In this document: piece after piece, positions 45,001 to 53,199 of the stretch | How the letters are laid out: each line of letters opens with the position of its first letter | Position numbering within the stretch: position 1 is the first letter of the stretch | DNA from: Actinomycetota bacterium | GTDB lineage: Bacteria > Actinomycetota > Actinomycetes > S36-B12 > GCA-2699445 | Length of the DNA: 64,000 nucleotides | Reading direction: 5' to 3' | NCBI GenBank assembly: GCA_020438795.1 | Contig: JAGQTY010000001.1 | Coordinates: 62,001 to 126,000 of the forward strand | Notes under the pieces: generated by a model | Seen by the model: the letters and a program-made list of their open reading frames with translations, nothing else | Databases searched by the model: none | Told to the model about the DNA's origin: nothing | Translations under genes and position numbers: made by a program

Positions 45001-46105
45001 AGCGGATTCCCAGCGTCTGGGTGCTCTCGCCATCGGCGTTCACGTTCACCGTCGCCTTCAGCGTGGCAGTGGTTGCGCCGATGCCAGTCGCGGGCTCGGT
45101 GGTCACTGAGACAGGCACCGGACCGGAAGTCATGACCGCGCCTGCGGCCACCGAGACGAAGAGGTCATCACCGTGGGTGACGCCGTACCAGGCGGCACCG
45201 CTGGCAGGCTGCCGCGCGGTCCACGTGACACCATCGGAACTGGTCATGACCCGATCCCCGGAGCCGTGCGAGGCGACCGCCACGAACTCTCCCCCGCCGT
45301 GTGTGATCGAGCGCCAGGAGACATCGGCGGGCGAGGATCGACTGGTCCAGGTGATGCCGTCAGGGCTCGTCATCACCCGATCCCCCGAGCCGGTGTAGGA
45401 GACCGCGGCGAACAGCCCACCACCGTAGGTGACCGAGGACCAGGCATTGTCCACCGGAGTGGACCGGACCGTCCAGGTGATCCCGTCCGGGCTGGTCATG
45501 GCCCGGTTGCCCGTCCCGTTGTAGGAGACGACGACGAACGTGCCGTTGCCGTAGGCGATCGAGCTCCAGAAGTTGTACTGCGGGACCGCACGACTCGTCC
45601 AGGTGATCCCGTCGGGGCTGGTCATGAACTCGTTGGAGTTCGAGACAGCAACGAACAGACCCTCGGCATACACGACGCCGAGCCAGGCACGGTCGGCCGC
45701 CGAGGACCGGATCGTCCAGTTGATCCCGTCCGGACTGGTCATGACCCGGTTGCCGGCACCGCTCTGCGCCACGGCCACGAAGAGTCCGTCGCCATGGGTG
45801 ATGGCGGTCCAGTCGTTGTCCGCCGGGGTGACGCGGGCCGTCCATTGCACACCATCGGTGCTGGTCATCACGCGATTCCCGGTGCCACTCCTGCCCACTG
45901 CCACGTAGATGCCGTCGCCATAGGCCACTGCCGCCCAGTCGTTGCCGTTGGCGGCCGTCCGCAGGGTCCAGTCGGCACCCGCTGCCCGGGCAGGGCCACC
46001 GGCGGCAAGGGTGAGCACACCCACGACCAGTGTGATCACCGCGAGGACGCTCACCGGAAGGCGCAGGGCCGTCCGGCGCCGTCGCCAACCCTGCCTGTTC
46101 ACCAT
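42053..46105 (-). CDS. Mosaic surface protein: secreted beta-propeller, two FN3, Pro/Ser/Thr linker, polytopic membrane domain
   Basis: About 1350 residues. A signal peptide (1-42) ends with an ARAAG-like cleavage site. Residues 45-331 form seven repeats with core FVAVS..G.GDRVMTSPDGITWT, fitting a seven-bladed propeller whose N-terminal strand (DWTLR) completes the last blade. Two FN3-like domains (332-434, 435-539) share VVPSQ and TYYYRA motifs. A Pro/Ser/Thr linker (540-595) and an Ig-like domain follow. After one membrane helix comes a long acidic/Ala-rich, then Lys/Arg-rich cytoplasmic segment, and finally about ten membrane helices to the end. I recognise no family for the membrane part. 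Start uncertain: ATG 46105, GTG 46102 and GTG 46126 are all plausible. Confidence 0.8.
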   Translation of the reverse strand: MVNRQGWRRRRTALRLPVSVLAVITLVVGVLTLAAGGPARAAGADWTLRTAANGNDWAAVAYGDGIYVAVGRSGTGNRVMTSTDGVQWTARVTPADNDWTAITHGDGLFVAVAQSGAGNRVMTSPDGINWTIRSSAADRAWLGVVYAEGLFVAVSNSNEFMTSPDGITWTSRAVPQYNFWSSIAYGNGTFVVVSYNGTGNRAMTSPDGITWTVRSTPVDNAWSSVTYGGGLFAAVSYTGSGDRVMTSPDGITWTSRSSPADVSWRSITHGGGEFVAVASHGSGDRVMTSSDGVTWTARQPASGAAWYGVTHGDDLFVSVAAGAVMTSGPVPVSVTTEPATGIGATTATLKATVNVNADGESTQTLGIRYSTVQAEVSGGGGVAATVVPSQASGDTDTAVQATVTGLSPATTYYYRASAGNERGDVDGAVLSFTTDVAAPSVVTLSATDISGDSATLRATVNAGGGTTDELALRYSDVASVVEGGGGTIASVVPSQVSGTTDTSVVAKVTGLDPAHTYYYRAAARNAAGAAEGAVASFTTSAAPSPTPTTAPTPAPTPSTSTTPSPPAPTPSPTLSPSPTANPSPSPTTNPAPTPELVLVLDIDIGTSLTAAPVNAAGQGMAPGSQISVVMHSRPVELGDIPVRADTSFDGTVTVAQAPAPGAHRLVARGTGADGEREGSTVHFGVAADGTLTGIGRQAAQAAQREADRTAAGGASPVARQVPDSASNTLDGAAGALLPSQAPSDSSGRQDPSAKNTSDTGDQTVEASGEDPEPETEVDFLDPGAGSNPGGQPDEAEYPPYVPTEHVQEVLGLGVGAFALLALLSGGTMLRTPGEDDDEPLEESDNPGPPGGSDGEPEVFLAGGSSDSRATQGPGAPTDAVVENAGPGSGPAVEASTPNGQAFGEASGALAAAAAGSDEVPASAPSGTGTVQAGAAVGLGLAAAAASATTEQRKRKKAGLKGSKAKLHKLAYSGSAWGDASRTWRWPATEWLDRVSRPWAEALAPRSPLAGRLLVDGAYLRAMIGSLSLLLPVAGAALALVAVLGNGGSPLPPALGILIALTVIGMWDALAGGLAACVYAIGVVVAGGIVDPDSVRVLLGVTVLWFAVPLIANASRPLRRPPAPGWAFRFDRAADVVIACLIAGLAAQSMVKAWPGLSGLELPVVAEVMAIIGSVLVALLIRIAAESMAARWYPERLAMLAPVKLPFSGKAQRFASLGLRTFIFAFVAVAYLGNHWQLWLGVVLFVVPQIMVIYDYRFPNFEKAHPYVPKGLVKFTLMMIVGVVLMNLLMAIYTDPETLLLNAFVLMALPGIALGAFDLLARDGTKPVLTWRGRILGAVVFVVAVIMILMK
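44321..44488 (-). repeat. low-complexity Pro/Ser/Thr coding tract in the mosaic protein
   Basis: 56 codons almost purely Pro, Ser, Thr and Ala in PSPTP-like units. It links the FN3 domains to the next extracellular domain and is of a length that could span part of the cell wall; O-mannosylation is possible in actinobacteria. Confidence 0.75.
45113..45946 (-). repeat. seven degenerate ~126-base repeats encoding the beta-propeller
   Basis: Units of 43, 42, 39, 42, 42, 42 and 28 codons. The consensus protein unit has Trp near its start, a YG.G.FVAVS strand, GDRVMTSPDG and ITWTSR. The third unit lacks three residues; the seventh stops before the WT.R strand, which is supplied by the protein N-terminus. 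Confidence 0.85.
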
Positions 46106-46338
46106 CGCCCTCATCCGCTTGTCCACTCCGATCCTCGTGCAGCGGCGCACACCCGGACTGGGAAACCAGGACTTCGCGACTGACCGAACCGCACAAGTCG
46201 GGCGAACCTCACCGAACGGCGCCTGGGCGTGCCGGGTGACGCGAAATCGTGGCGCTGGCCGGTCGCCTGCAGGTCACTCCTCTGCTCCCCAGCCTGCATC
46301 CGCGGGGCGAGCCAGACAGGCTGGTGCCGGAGGCGGGC

Positions 46339-46701
46339 ATGACGAGGAACAGGTACTTGCCGGTCGTGACAGCGGCCGCACTGCTGGCCCTCAGCGCCTG
46401 CAGCTCGTCCTCCTCCACCACCAGCGCCTCGCCAACCCCGTCGGGCAACGACCCTGCCTGTGACCTGGAGACCATCAACGGGGCGCTGTTCGAATCTGAC
46501 TTCCCGGCCACGTCAATCACCTGCACCACCGTGGACGGGACTGTCTGGGCCGGTGGTGAGCTGGGAGCCGGAGCCGACGTGCTCCGTGCTTCCTATGTGG
46601 CAACGGCGCCGGTGGGAGGCGGGTGGCAGCTGTATGCAGGCGACTGCCGGTCCGTCCCCGATCTCATTCGTCCCTACTGCGAAGCCGCCTCCGGACCGTA
46701 G
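46339..46701 (+). CDS. Small secreted lipoprotein, function unknown
   Basis: A 120-residue protein from ATG 46339 (GGAGG five bases upstream). MTRNRYLPVVTAAALLALSA plus Cys is a lipoprotein signal with lipobox LSAC. A Ser/Thr/Pro spacer follows, then a 75-residue domain with four Cys (CDLE, TCTT, DCRS, YCEA) that could form two disulfides, Trp in VWAGGELG and GGWQLYAGDC. I recognise no family. It is divergent from the mosaic protein across 233 bases. Confidence 0.75.
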   Translation: MTRNRYLPVVTAAALLALSACSSSSSTTSASPTPSGNDPACDLETINGALFESDFPATSITCTTVDGTVWAGGELGAGADVLRASYVATAPVGGGWQLYAGDCRSVPDLIRPYCEAASGP

Positions 46702-46752
46702 GGATCAGAGTCACGCGGGAGTTCGTCCCCGGCCTGAGTCCCGAATTGTCAG

Positions 46753-47637
46753 TCACGTGATCGAGCGCCCGGCTGCCAGCACCCGTCGCAACCCTGTCGC
46801 CCCCATGCCCGTCAGCGCGGCGTCCCCCCTGCCATTGGCCAGCGCGGCCGCGCTGATGTAGAGCGCCCAGGCCTGAGCACGCAGGCGGGTCGCTTCATCG
46901 CACGGGTACTCGGCCCAGAACGCCGCCCTGGCCCCGGCATCGAACGTCAGCCAGGCGCATGCGAGATCGGTGGCGGGGTCCCCTCCGGTCATGTCACCCC
47001 AATCGATCACTCCGGTGACGCGCTGATCCGCTCGGATGATGTTCAGCGGATGACAGTCACCGTGCAACCAGAGTGGCGGGCCCTGATACCTCGCAACCTC
47101 AATCAGCCGGTCGAACTCCGGCAAGAGATCCTCTCGCTCCAGCTTCTGCTGGAGCTCCCGCAACCTGCCCCGGCAGTCAGCCAGCGGACCACCGCGGAAC
47201 GGGTTCTGCGGCGCGTCCGGTGGCGCCGGCTGGTGCAGGCCGGCGAGGAACCTCGCCAACGCGCCGGCCGCCTCCTGATCGTCGGCCAGTGCTGAGGGAC
47301 CGACGGCGCGCCCCGGGATCCACCGCACGACGGCCCACGGATACGGATAACCGTTCGAAGATCTGCCCATGAAGACCGGCTGCGGTGTGGCGAGCGTCAG
47401 CTCCAGAGGCAATCGGGGCAGCCAGCTCACCTCGTTGCGCAGCAGAGTGGCGGCCGCCGCCCTCCGGGGTAACCGCAACGCCAGATCGGCGCCCACGCGG
47501 AATACGACGTTGTCCCAGCCCTCGGCGACCCGCGTGATGACTCCGCGCGCCAGTGAAGGGTCGTAGGAGGAGAGGAGCCTGCGCGCCAGTGTCTCGTCCA
47601 CAGCGAGATCCGCCGCGGGAGGCCGGACGGGCCTCAT
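46753..47637 (-). CDS. Aminoglycoside phosphotransferase (APH) family kinase
   Basis: A 294-residue protein-kinase-like fold. The catalytic loop is LWLHGDCHPLNII (HGDxxxxN) and the metal Asp is in VIDWGDMTGGDPATDLA; an N-lobe WDNVVFRVG...LALRLPRR carries the ATP Lys equivalent region. The substrate may be an aminoglycoside, homoserine, choline or another small molecule; sequence alone does not say. It lies 11 bases downstream of the propeller lipoprotein gene and is likely co-transcribed with it. Confidence 0.87.
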   Translation of the reverse strand: MRPVRPPAADLAVDETLARRLLSSYDPSLARGVITRVAEGWDNVVFRVGADLALRLPRRAAAATLLRNEVSWLPRLPLELTLATPQPVFMGRSSNGYPYPWAVVRWIPGRAVGPSALADDQEAAGALARFLAGLHQPAPPDAPQNPFRGGPLADCRGRLRELQQKLEREDLLPEFDRLIEVARYQGPPLWLHGDCHPLNIIRADQRVTGVIDWGDMTGGDPATDLACAWLTFDAGARAAFWAEYPCDEATRLRAQAWALYISAAALANGRGDAALTGMGATGLRRVLAAGRSIT

Positions 47638-47648
47638 CTCTCGGGTGA

Positions 47649-48890
47649 CTACTTCCCGGTCTTGACGTCGAACTGCTCGGAGGCCGGACCGGTGCCCGAG
47701 GCGTTGGTGGCCGTGACCACCACCTCATAGTGGGGACCACCCTTCACATCGTCCATTCGACAGGTCAGCGTGTCGGCGTCGGACTCGCAGGTGTAGGTGC
47801 GCTTTGTCCCGGTGTCCTTGTCTGTGGCCGTGGCCGTGTACCCGGTGATCGGGGAGGACCCCTCGCTGCTCGGGGCCAGCCAGTCCACCTCGATGTACTT
47901 GCCCTTGGAGTCCCAGCGCGCGTCCGTGATCGTCGGAGCGGACGGCAGGTCCTGGCACTGATTGGGCTGCTCGACCGCCAGAACGGTGCCCGGGTCGGTG
48001 GCGTTGGCGACGAACACAGTCTGGCCGCAATCGGCGGCCGTCACACCGAAGGCGGAACTGAAGCCCTGGGTCCAGCCCTCAGCCTTGCTGCCGTCCCTGG
48101 TATCCAGGACCAGAACCCCACTGGGTGACACGGCTCCGACGTACAGCTTGTCCCCATCCTTCGACAGCGCCAGATATCCGGGAGTACTGAAACCGGTGTC
48201 AGCCAGCGGCCAGGACGCCTTCTCGGTCCCGTCACTGGTGTCCCGGACGCTGATCCGGTTGCCTCCCTCGAACGACACGTACGCGGTGGCCCCGTCGGGC
48301 GAGACCACAGCCGCACGTGGGCGCGAGCCGGAGCCGAGGTCCCAGGTCTGCAGCACCGCCCCACCGCCGGCCTTGCGAACGGTGAGCTTGTGGGCGCCGG
48401 TGCCGGCTGAGGCGTTCTGGGGCACATACATGGTCGCGCCATCCGGAGACAGCCCGATACCGGTCGGATTCGTGCCGCTCCCGGTGGACCACGAGCCGGT
48501 CGCGGCGCCACTGTCGGCATTCTTCGCAACGACCGTGTTACCGGACCGGTTCGAGAGGTAAACGGTCTTCCCGTCGGGAGCGACCGCGATCCCCAGGGGA
48601 TTGCTGACACCCGAGGCCCAGGACCCGGTGACACGGTAGTCCGGTGTACTGACCTGAACGACCTTGCCGTCATTCTGCGCGACGTACAGCATGTCACCGT
48701 CCGGAGCGGCGGCGACGACCTGGGGCGTGCTGAACCCGGAGATCGGTACCGAAGCCGGAGTATCGCTGTTGGCCTCGTCCTGCCCAGCGGTACTCCGGTC
48801 GTCCGAGCTCGAGCCACAAGCGGCCAGCAGCAGGGCTGCGACGGCAACCAGCGCGAGGTAGGGCAATCGCAACCATGGAACTCGGTTCAT
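47649..48890 (-). CDS. YncE-like beta-propeller lipoprotein with C-terminal FN3 domain
   Basis: A 413-residue protein. Lipoprotein signal: the N-terminal hydrophobic stretch ends LLLAAC (lipobox). Residues 45-320 hold repeated APDG/SPDG turns (AVAPDGKTVYLSNRSGNTV, GLSPDGATMYVPQN, VVSPDGATAYVSFEG), typical of a seven-bladed YVTN/YncE propeller. Residues 325-413 are an FN3 domain with a Cys pair. It is anchored to the outer face of the membrane; ligand unknown. ATG 48890 is the likely start; GTG 48905 is an alternative. Confidence 0.85.
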   Translation of the reverse strand: MNRVPWLRLPYLALVAVAALLLAACGSSSDDRSTAGQDEANSDTPASVPISGFSTPQVVAAAPDGDMLYVAQNDGKVVQVSTPDYRVTGSWASGVSNPLGIAVAPDGKTVYLSNRSGNTVVAKNADSGAATGSWSTGSGTNPTGIGLSPDGATMYVPQNASAGTGAHKLTVRKAGGGAVLQTWDLGSGSRPRAAVVSPDGATAYVSFEGGNRISVRDTSDGTEKASWPLADTGFSTPGYLALSKDGDKLYVGAVSPSGVLVLDTRDGSKAEGWTQGFSSAFGVTAADCGQTVFVANATDPGTVLAVEQPNQCQDLPSAPTITDARWDSKGKYIEVDWLAPSSEGSSPITGYTATATDKDTGTKRTYTCESDADTLTCRMDDVKGGPHYEVVVTATNASGTGPASEQFDVKTGK

Positions 48891-49054
48891 GATTGGCCAC
48901 CTCACCGTTTCGTGCTCTGCTGCGGACTGCCCAAGTGTGGCAGAGCCTCCAGTGCATTTTCCTGCCGAGATCCTTTCGGCGGCTGAACCCCGTCTGCGGC
49001 GCTCCTCCCGACGGGCGAGCGAAAGGACGCCTCCGGGGCGGCGGGGCCTGCGGC

Positions 49055-49060
49055 TAAGCT
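49055..49060 (+). promoter_or_regulatory. -10 element of a leaderless thioredoxin-like gene transcript
   Basis: TAAGCT ends six bases before ATG 49067. Confidence 0.5.
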
Positions 49061-49066
49061 CGTGTC

Positions 49067-49645
49067 ATGGCCCTCCACTCGCACATGGTGCCGATCGGTA
49101 CCCGGATTCCAGACGTCAGCCTCCGAGACCGGGAAGGAGCCGAGGTCAAGGTCCGAGAACTCGTCGGCGGCCAGCCGGTGCTTGTGGCCTTTCTGGCGAA
49201 TCACTGCCCCTACGTGCAGCACGTCGAGCAGGAACTCGGCCGGATCGCCGACGAGTATGGCGACAGCGTCACTTTCGTGGGAGTGTCATCCAACGACCTG
49301 GACAACTACCCGGCGGATGGCCCTGATGGCATGCGGGATCAGGCCGAACGCGCCGGCTGGCGCTTCGAGTATCTGCTGGATCAGGATCAGCAAGCCGCCA
49401 AGGACTTCAACGCCGCCTGCACTCCGGACTTCTTCCTCTACGACGAGACCGGCACCCTCGTCTATCGTGGCGCCATGGATGCATCCTCGCCCAAGAACGG
49501 CGAAGTGAACGACGGTCATCTCCTGCGCGAAGCGCTCTCGCTGGCCGTGAACGGGCAGTCGGTACCGCAACCGCATCGACCCTCCATGGGCTGCGGCATC
49601 AAGTGGAAGCCAGGCAATGAGCCGCCCGCGGTGAACTTCGGGTAG
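49067..49645 (+). CDS. Thioredoxin-like AhpC/TSA-family protein
   Basis: A 192-residue protein. LVAFLANHCPYVQHVEQELG places a single Cys at the usual thioredoxin active-site turn (CPYV rather than CxxC), then TFVGVSSNDLDNYP and TPDFFLYDETG follow. The C-terminal PSMGCGIKWKPGNEP motif is typical of the redoxin subfamily found beside oxidoreductases. A peroxiredoxin- or thiol-transfer role is likely. No signal peptide. It is 13 bases upstream of the ferredoxin-NADP reductase gene, so the two probably form a redox pair. Confidence 0.87.
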   Translation: MALHSHMVPIGTRIPDVSLRDREGAEVKVRELVGGQPVLVAFLANHCPYVQHVEQELGRIADEYGDSVTFVGVSSNDLDNYPADGPDGMRDQAERAGWRFEYLLDQDQQAAKDFNAACTPDFFLYDETGTLVYRGAMDASSPKNGEVNDGHLLREALSLAVNGQSVPQPHRPSMGCGIKWKPGNEPPAVNFG

Positions 49646-49658
49646 GGTCGGCAGCACC

Positions 49659-50639
49659 ATGAAGGAACTCACTGCTGATGTGATCATCGTCGGAGCCGGG
49701 CCCACCGGCCTGTATGCCGCCTACTACGCGGGGTTCCGGGGCTGGACGACCGTGGTGCTCGACAACCTCCCTGAGGCAGGAGGCCAGATCACGGCGATGT
49801 ATCCCGAGAAGGAGATCTACGACGTGGCCGGGTTCCCCAGCATCCGGGGACGCGTGCTCGTGGACGAACTCAAGGCGCAGGCTGACGAATTCGAACCGCA
49901 GTACCTGCTGGGCAGCCAGGCGAAGGAACTCGAGGCAAGCGATGAGCACGTCATCATCAGGACCGATGACGACATCACCATCACCGGCAGAGCACTGATC
50001 ATCACGGGCGGGATCGGTTCGTTCCGGCCGAGGCCGCTGCCCGCCGGGCAGGAGTGGGAGAACCGGGGGCTGTCGTTCTTCGTCACCGATCCGCAGGCCC
50101 ACGACGGCAAGGACGTCGTGATCGTCGGAGGTGGGGACTCTGCCCTCGACTGGGCGCACATGATGCATCCGAGGGCCAACTCCGTGAGTGTGGTCCACCG
50201 TCGCGATCAGTTCCGGGCCCACGGCTCGATGGTGGACCAGGCGCGGAAGCTCGGGATCGCGTTCTACACCCCCTACGAGGTCACCTCCCTGCGGGGGGAC
50301 GACAATGTCGCCGAGGTCGAGATCACCCACAAGAAGTCGGGCGAGGTCACGGTCCTGCCGGCGCAATCGGTGATCGCCGCTCTCGGTTTCATCGCAAACA
50401 TCGGCCCCATCGCGGATTGGGGCCTTGAGATCGAGAAGCGCCGTATCGTCGTGGCCCCGGACATGAGCACCAACCTGCCCCGGGTCTTCGCAGCCGGAGA
50501 CATCACCACCTACCGGGGCAAGGTGCCCCTGCTGTCGCTCGGCTTCGGTGAAGCGGCGCTGGCCGTGAACAACGCGGCTCCGCTGGTGAGTCCGGAACTC
50601 GGCGTCTTCCCCGGCCATTCGAGTGGTGAGTCGAACTGA
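49659..50639 (+). CDS. Ferredoxin/flavodoxin-NADP+ reductase, thioredoxin-reductase-like type
   Basis: A 326-residue flavoprotein. FAD motif DVIIVGAGPTGLYAAYYA, GGQITAMYPEKEIYD, NADPH motif VVIVGGGDSALDWA and C-terminal RVFAAGDITTY are present. The thioredoxin-reductase CxxC is absent, so it is of the YumC/FNR2 type that passes electrons from NADPH to ferredoxin or flavodoxin. It may serve RimO and other Fe-S enzymes nearby, which is inference. It follows the thioredoxin-like gene by 13 bases. Confidence 0.9.
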   Translation: MKELTADVIIVGAGPTGLYAAYYAGFRGWTTVVLDNLPEAGGQITAMYPEKEIYDVAGFPSIRGRVLVDELKAQADEFEPQYLLGSQAKELEASDEHVIIRTDDDITITGRALIITGGIGSFRPRPLPAGQEWENRGLSFFVTDPQAHDGKDVVIVGGGDSALDWAHMMHPRANSVSVVHRRDQFRAHGSMVDQARKLGIAFYTPYEVTSLRGDDNVAEVEITHKKSGEVTVLPAQSVIAALGFIANIGPIADWGLEIEKRRIVVAPDMSTNLPRVFAAGDITTYRGKVPLLSLGFGEAALAVNNAAPLVSPELGVFPGHSSGESN

Positions 50640-50645
50640 CGCGAC

Positions 50646-51155
50646 TCACGCTCGTGCAGTGACCACGTGCTCCAGCAGCATTCGCAGGGCAGCAACCACG
50701 GCAGCCGAACGGACTGCTTCGCGGTCTCCTTGCGCCGTCCCGGTTGTGCTGTGCACCCGTTCATCTGCGGCGACCGCGACACAGTAGGTACCCGCTTCGA
50801 CACCGTCCTGCGGACCGGGCCCGGCGACACCTGTGGTTGCGACGGCAAGGTCCGAACCTGCCAGGCTGTGAGCGCCGACCGCCATCTCTTCGGCGACCGG
50901 TCGGGACACAACACCGTGGTCAGCGATTGTGGCTGCTGCCACCCCGAGTACGGATACCTTGATGGACGGCTGATAGGCGACGATACCGGCTTGCAGGACC
51001 GCCGAGCAGCCGGGGACCGCCGTGAGCGCACCACACACGAGGCCACCGGTGAGGGACTCCGCCACAGCCACGGTCAGCGCCTCCCGGGATGCCGCGGCGA
51101 CGATCTCAGCGGCGAGGGACCGCGTCTGCTCGGCCAGTATGTCAGTTCTCGTCAA
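50646..51155 (-). CDS. cinA: CinA C-terminal domain protein (nicotinamide-nucleotide amidase)
   Basis: A 169-residue stand-alone CinA C-terminal domain. ALTVAVAESLTGGLVCGALT carries the catalytic Ser-Leu-Thr-Gly, and VATTGVAGPGPQDG is the second motif. It deamidates NMN to NaMN in NAD recycling. The long-form N-terminal MoCF domain is missing, as in other actinobacteria. Start: TTG 51155 ([10 protein letters not shown]) overlaps the pgsA 3' end by 14 bases; GTG 51179 is possible. It follows pgsA in the rimO-pgsA-cinA unit and converges with the reductase gene. Confidence 0.88.
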   Translation of the reverse strand: MTRTDILAEQTRSLAAEIVAAASREALTVAVAESLTGGLVCGALTAVPGCSAVLQAGIVAYQPSIKVSVLGVAAATIADHGVVSRPVAEEMAVGAHSLAGSDLAVATTGVAGPGPQDGVEAGTYCVAVAADERVHSTTGTAQGDREAVRSAAVVAALRMLLEHVVTARA

Positions 51156-51753
51156 AGGCTTCCCGTCGCAACTGTGCACCCCGCCTGACGCTGAGAGCCC
51201 TGGCCACGTAGTCGATACCGGTCACGACCGTGAGTACGACGGCGATACCCATCACCACAGCAGGCAGAATGAGCCAGTACCCGCTCAGCGGCAACAGATA
51301 GAGCAGGATCGCCAGCATCTGTGACACGGTCTTCGCCTTGCCACCCCGGCTGGCCGGGATCACACCATCCTTGATGACGGCGAACCTGATCAGCGTCACA
51401 AGCAGCTCTCTGCCCAGGATCACGATGGTCACCCACCAGGGCAGAATGGCGAGAATCGACATCCCGATCAGCGCGAGACCGGTCAGTGCCTTGTCCGCGA
51501 TGGGATCGGCGATCTTGCCAAAGGACGTGACCAGGTTGTTGCGACGGGCCAGGTAGCCGTCGAAGTAGTCGGTGATGCTTGCGATAACGAAGATGCCGGC
51601 GGCGATCAGACGATACGTCTCGTTCTGGCCGCTCTGTGCCAGCAGAAAGTACCCGAACACCGGAACCAGGAGCAGCCGCAGTGACGTCAGCGCGTTCGGT
51701 ACGTTCCAGTTCGACGGTTTGTCGACTTGTTCCTGCCCGGGCAACTGGGTCAC
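51142..51753 (-). CDS. pgsA: CDP-diacylglycerol-glycerol-3-phosphate 3-phosphatidyltransferase
   Basis: A 203-residue membrane enzyme with about four to six helices and a complete CDP-alcohol phosphotransferase signature: D-YFD-G-YLA-R, then G-KIA-D-PIA-D ([24 protein letters not shown]). It makes phosphatidylglycerol phosphate, the precursor of PG and cardiolipin; related actinobacterial enzymes can make phosphatidylinositol phosphate, but the cinA/rimO context fits PgsA. ATGA overlap with rimO upstream. Confidence 0.93.
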   Translation of the reverse strand: MTQLPGQEQVDKPSNWNVPNALTSLRLLLVPVFGYFLLAQSGQNETYRLIAAGIFVIASITDYFDGYLARRNNLVTSFGKIADPIADKALTGLALIGMSILAILPWWVTIVILGRELLVTLIRFAVIKDGVIPASRGGKAKTVSQMLAILLYLLPLSGYWLILPAVVMGIAVVLTVVTGIDYVARALSVRRGAQLRREAFDEN

Positions 51754-53141
51754 GAATTCCTCACCGAACCGATGAAGTCGACACCTTCGGCGTGCCGCAA
51801 CTCCAGCTCCACGAGGTCACCGATGACCCAGCCTGACTCAGCCGCCGTCGCGGTATCGATCCAGACACTGCCGTCCTCGGGCCCCTGGAACGCTGCCTTG
51901 CCCAGCAGGCCGTCGTCCTCCGCACTCTGGATCAGCACTTGGGCGGAGCTTGCGTCACGCTCCTGGGCCCGCTGTTCACTCACAGCATCCGCGACCGATG
52001 TGACCTCCTCGACCCGAGCCCTGATCTCGTCCTGATCCACCTTCGGATCCAGGCGTTGGCCTTCCGTGTCCTCCTCATCGGAATAGCCGAAGACACCCAC
52101 CGCATCCAGCCGGGCGCGGCCGAGGAACTCGAGCAGTTCTGCCACGTCGTCCTCCGTCTCTCCCGGGAACCCGACGATCACGTTGGACCGGATGCCTGCC
52201 TCCGGGTCGAGTTCCCGAATCTGGTCCACCATATCGACAAATGATGCGGTCCCGCCGAAACGACGCATCCTGCGCAGCAATGGCGCACTGGCATGCTGGA
52301 ACGAGAGATCGAAATAGCTGGCGACTCCCGGGGTCGTAGCGATGACTTCCAGCAGCCTGGGGCGCACCTCCGCAGGTTGCAGGTAAGTGATCCGGACCCG
52401 TTCCACAGTCTCGGCCAGTTGTGGCAACAGCTTCTCGAGCAGACGGGGATCACCGAGATCCTTGCCGTACGAGGTGGAGTTCTCGCTCACCAGCAGGACC
52501 TCGCGGATACCTCGCTGGGCCAGCCACGCGGCTTCCTCCAGGATGTCGCCTGCTGGACGTGACACGAAGGACCCGCGAAACCTGGGGATCGCGCAGAAGG
52601 CGCACCGGCGGTCACATCCCGAAGCGATCTTCAGCGGCGCCACGGGGCTGTCGGAACGGAGCTCTCGGCGCAGTACCGAGGCGGGCAGGTCGACGCCGGC
52701 CGAGTGCCCTGGAGGCACACTGAGGCCAGGGCGGTCGACCGGTGTGATCGGCAGCAATTCCCTGCGGTCGCGGGGCTCGTGACTGGGCAGGGATTCGCCG
52801 CGCCGGACGGCTCGCAGCCGCTCATCGATGTCGGCATAGCCGTCGAACCCGATAACGGCAGCTGCCTCGGGCAACTGGGTGGCCAGCTCCTGGCCGTACC
52901 GCTCTGCCATGCACCCGACTGCGACGACCTTGGTGTCCTCGCTCGCGGCCAGTATGGTCTCGATGGACTCGGCCTTCGCCGACTCGATGAATCCGCAGGT
53001 GTTCACGACGACCAGTTCGGCATCGTCTGAGTCCACGAGGTCCCAGCCCGAGGCGGAGAGTCTGCCAGCCAGCTCGTCGGAATCGACGTCGTTGCGGGCG
53101 CAACCCAGCGAGATCAGACGGACAGTCGGTGCATCAGCCAC
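51750..53141 (-). CDS. rimO: Ribosomal protein S12 methylthiotransferase
   Basis: A 463-residue radical-SAM methylthiotransferase. The N-terminal UPF0004 domain has Cys in [19 protein letters not shown] and VGCMAERY (second 4Fe-4S cluster); the radical-SAM motif is [16 protein letters not shown]; a TRAM domain ends the protein (about 395-460). It adds methylthio to Asp of ribosomal protein S12. GTG start with TAGTCT six bases upstream. First gene of rimO-pgsA-cinA. Confidence 0.95.
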   Translation of the reverse strand: MADAPTVRLISLGCARNDVDSDELAGRLSASGWDLVDSDDAELVVVNTCGFIESAKAESIETILAASEDTKVVAVGCMAERYGQELATQLPEAAAVIGFDGYADIDERLRAVRRGESLPSHEPRDRRELLPITPVDRPGLSVPPGHSAGVDLPASVLRRELRSDSPVAPLKIASGCDRRCAFCAIPRFRGSFVSRPAGDILEEAAWLAQRGIREVLLVSENSTSYGKDLGDPRLLEKLLPQLAETVERVRITYLQPAEVRPRLLEVIATTPGVASYFDLSFQHASAPLLRRMRRFGGTASFVDMVDQIRELDPEAGIRSNVIVGFPGETEDDVAELLEFLGRARLDAVGVFGYSDEEDTEGQRLDPKVDQDEIRARVEEVTSVADAVSEQRAQERDASSAQVLIQSAEDDGLLGKAAFQGPEDGSVWIDTATAAESGWVIGDLVELELRHAEGVDFIGSVRNS

Positions 53142-53147
53142 ACCTCG

Positions 53148-53153
53148 AGACTA
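53148..53153 (-). promoter_or_regulatory. -10 element of a leaderless rimO transcript
   Basis: TAGTCT on the minus strand, six bases before the rimO GTG at 53141. Confidence 0.5.
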
Positions 53154-53199
53154 GAGTCAGGCCGGCGGCCCAGCCAATTCCACGTTACCGACGGTGGCA

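Noticed and set aside
45113..45946. Regularly spaced ~126-base repeats that could suggest a CRISPR-like array
   Set aside because: The units are coding, diverged, lack unique spacers and match a protein repeat (beta-propeller).
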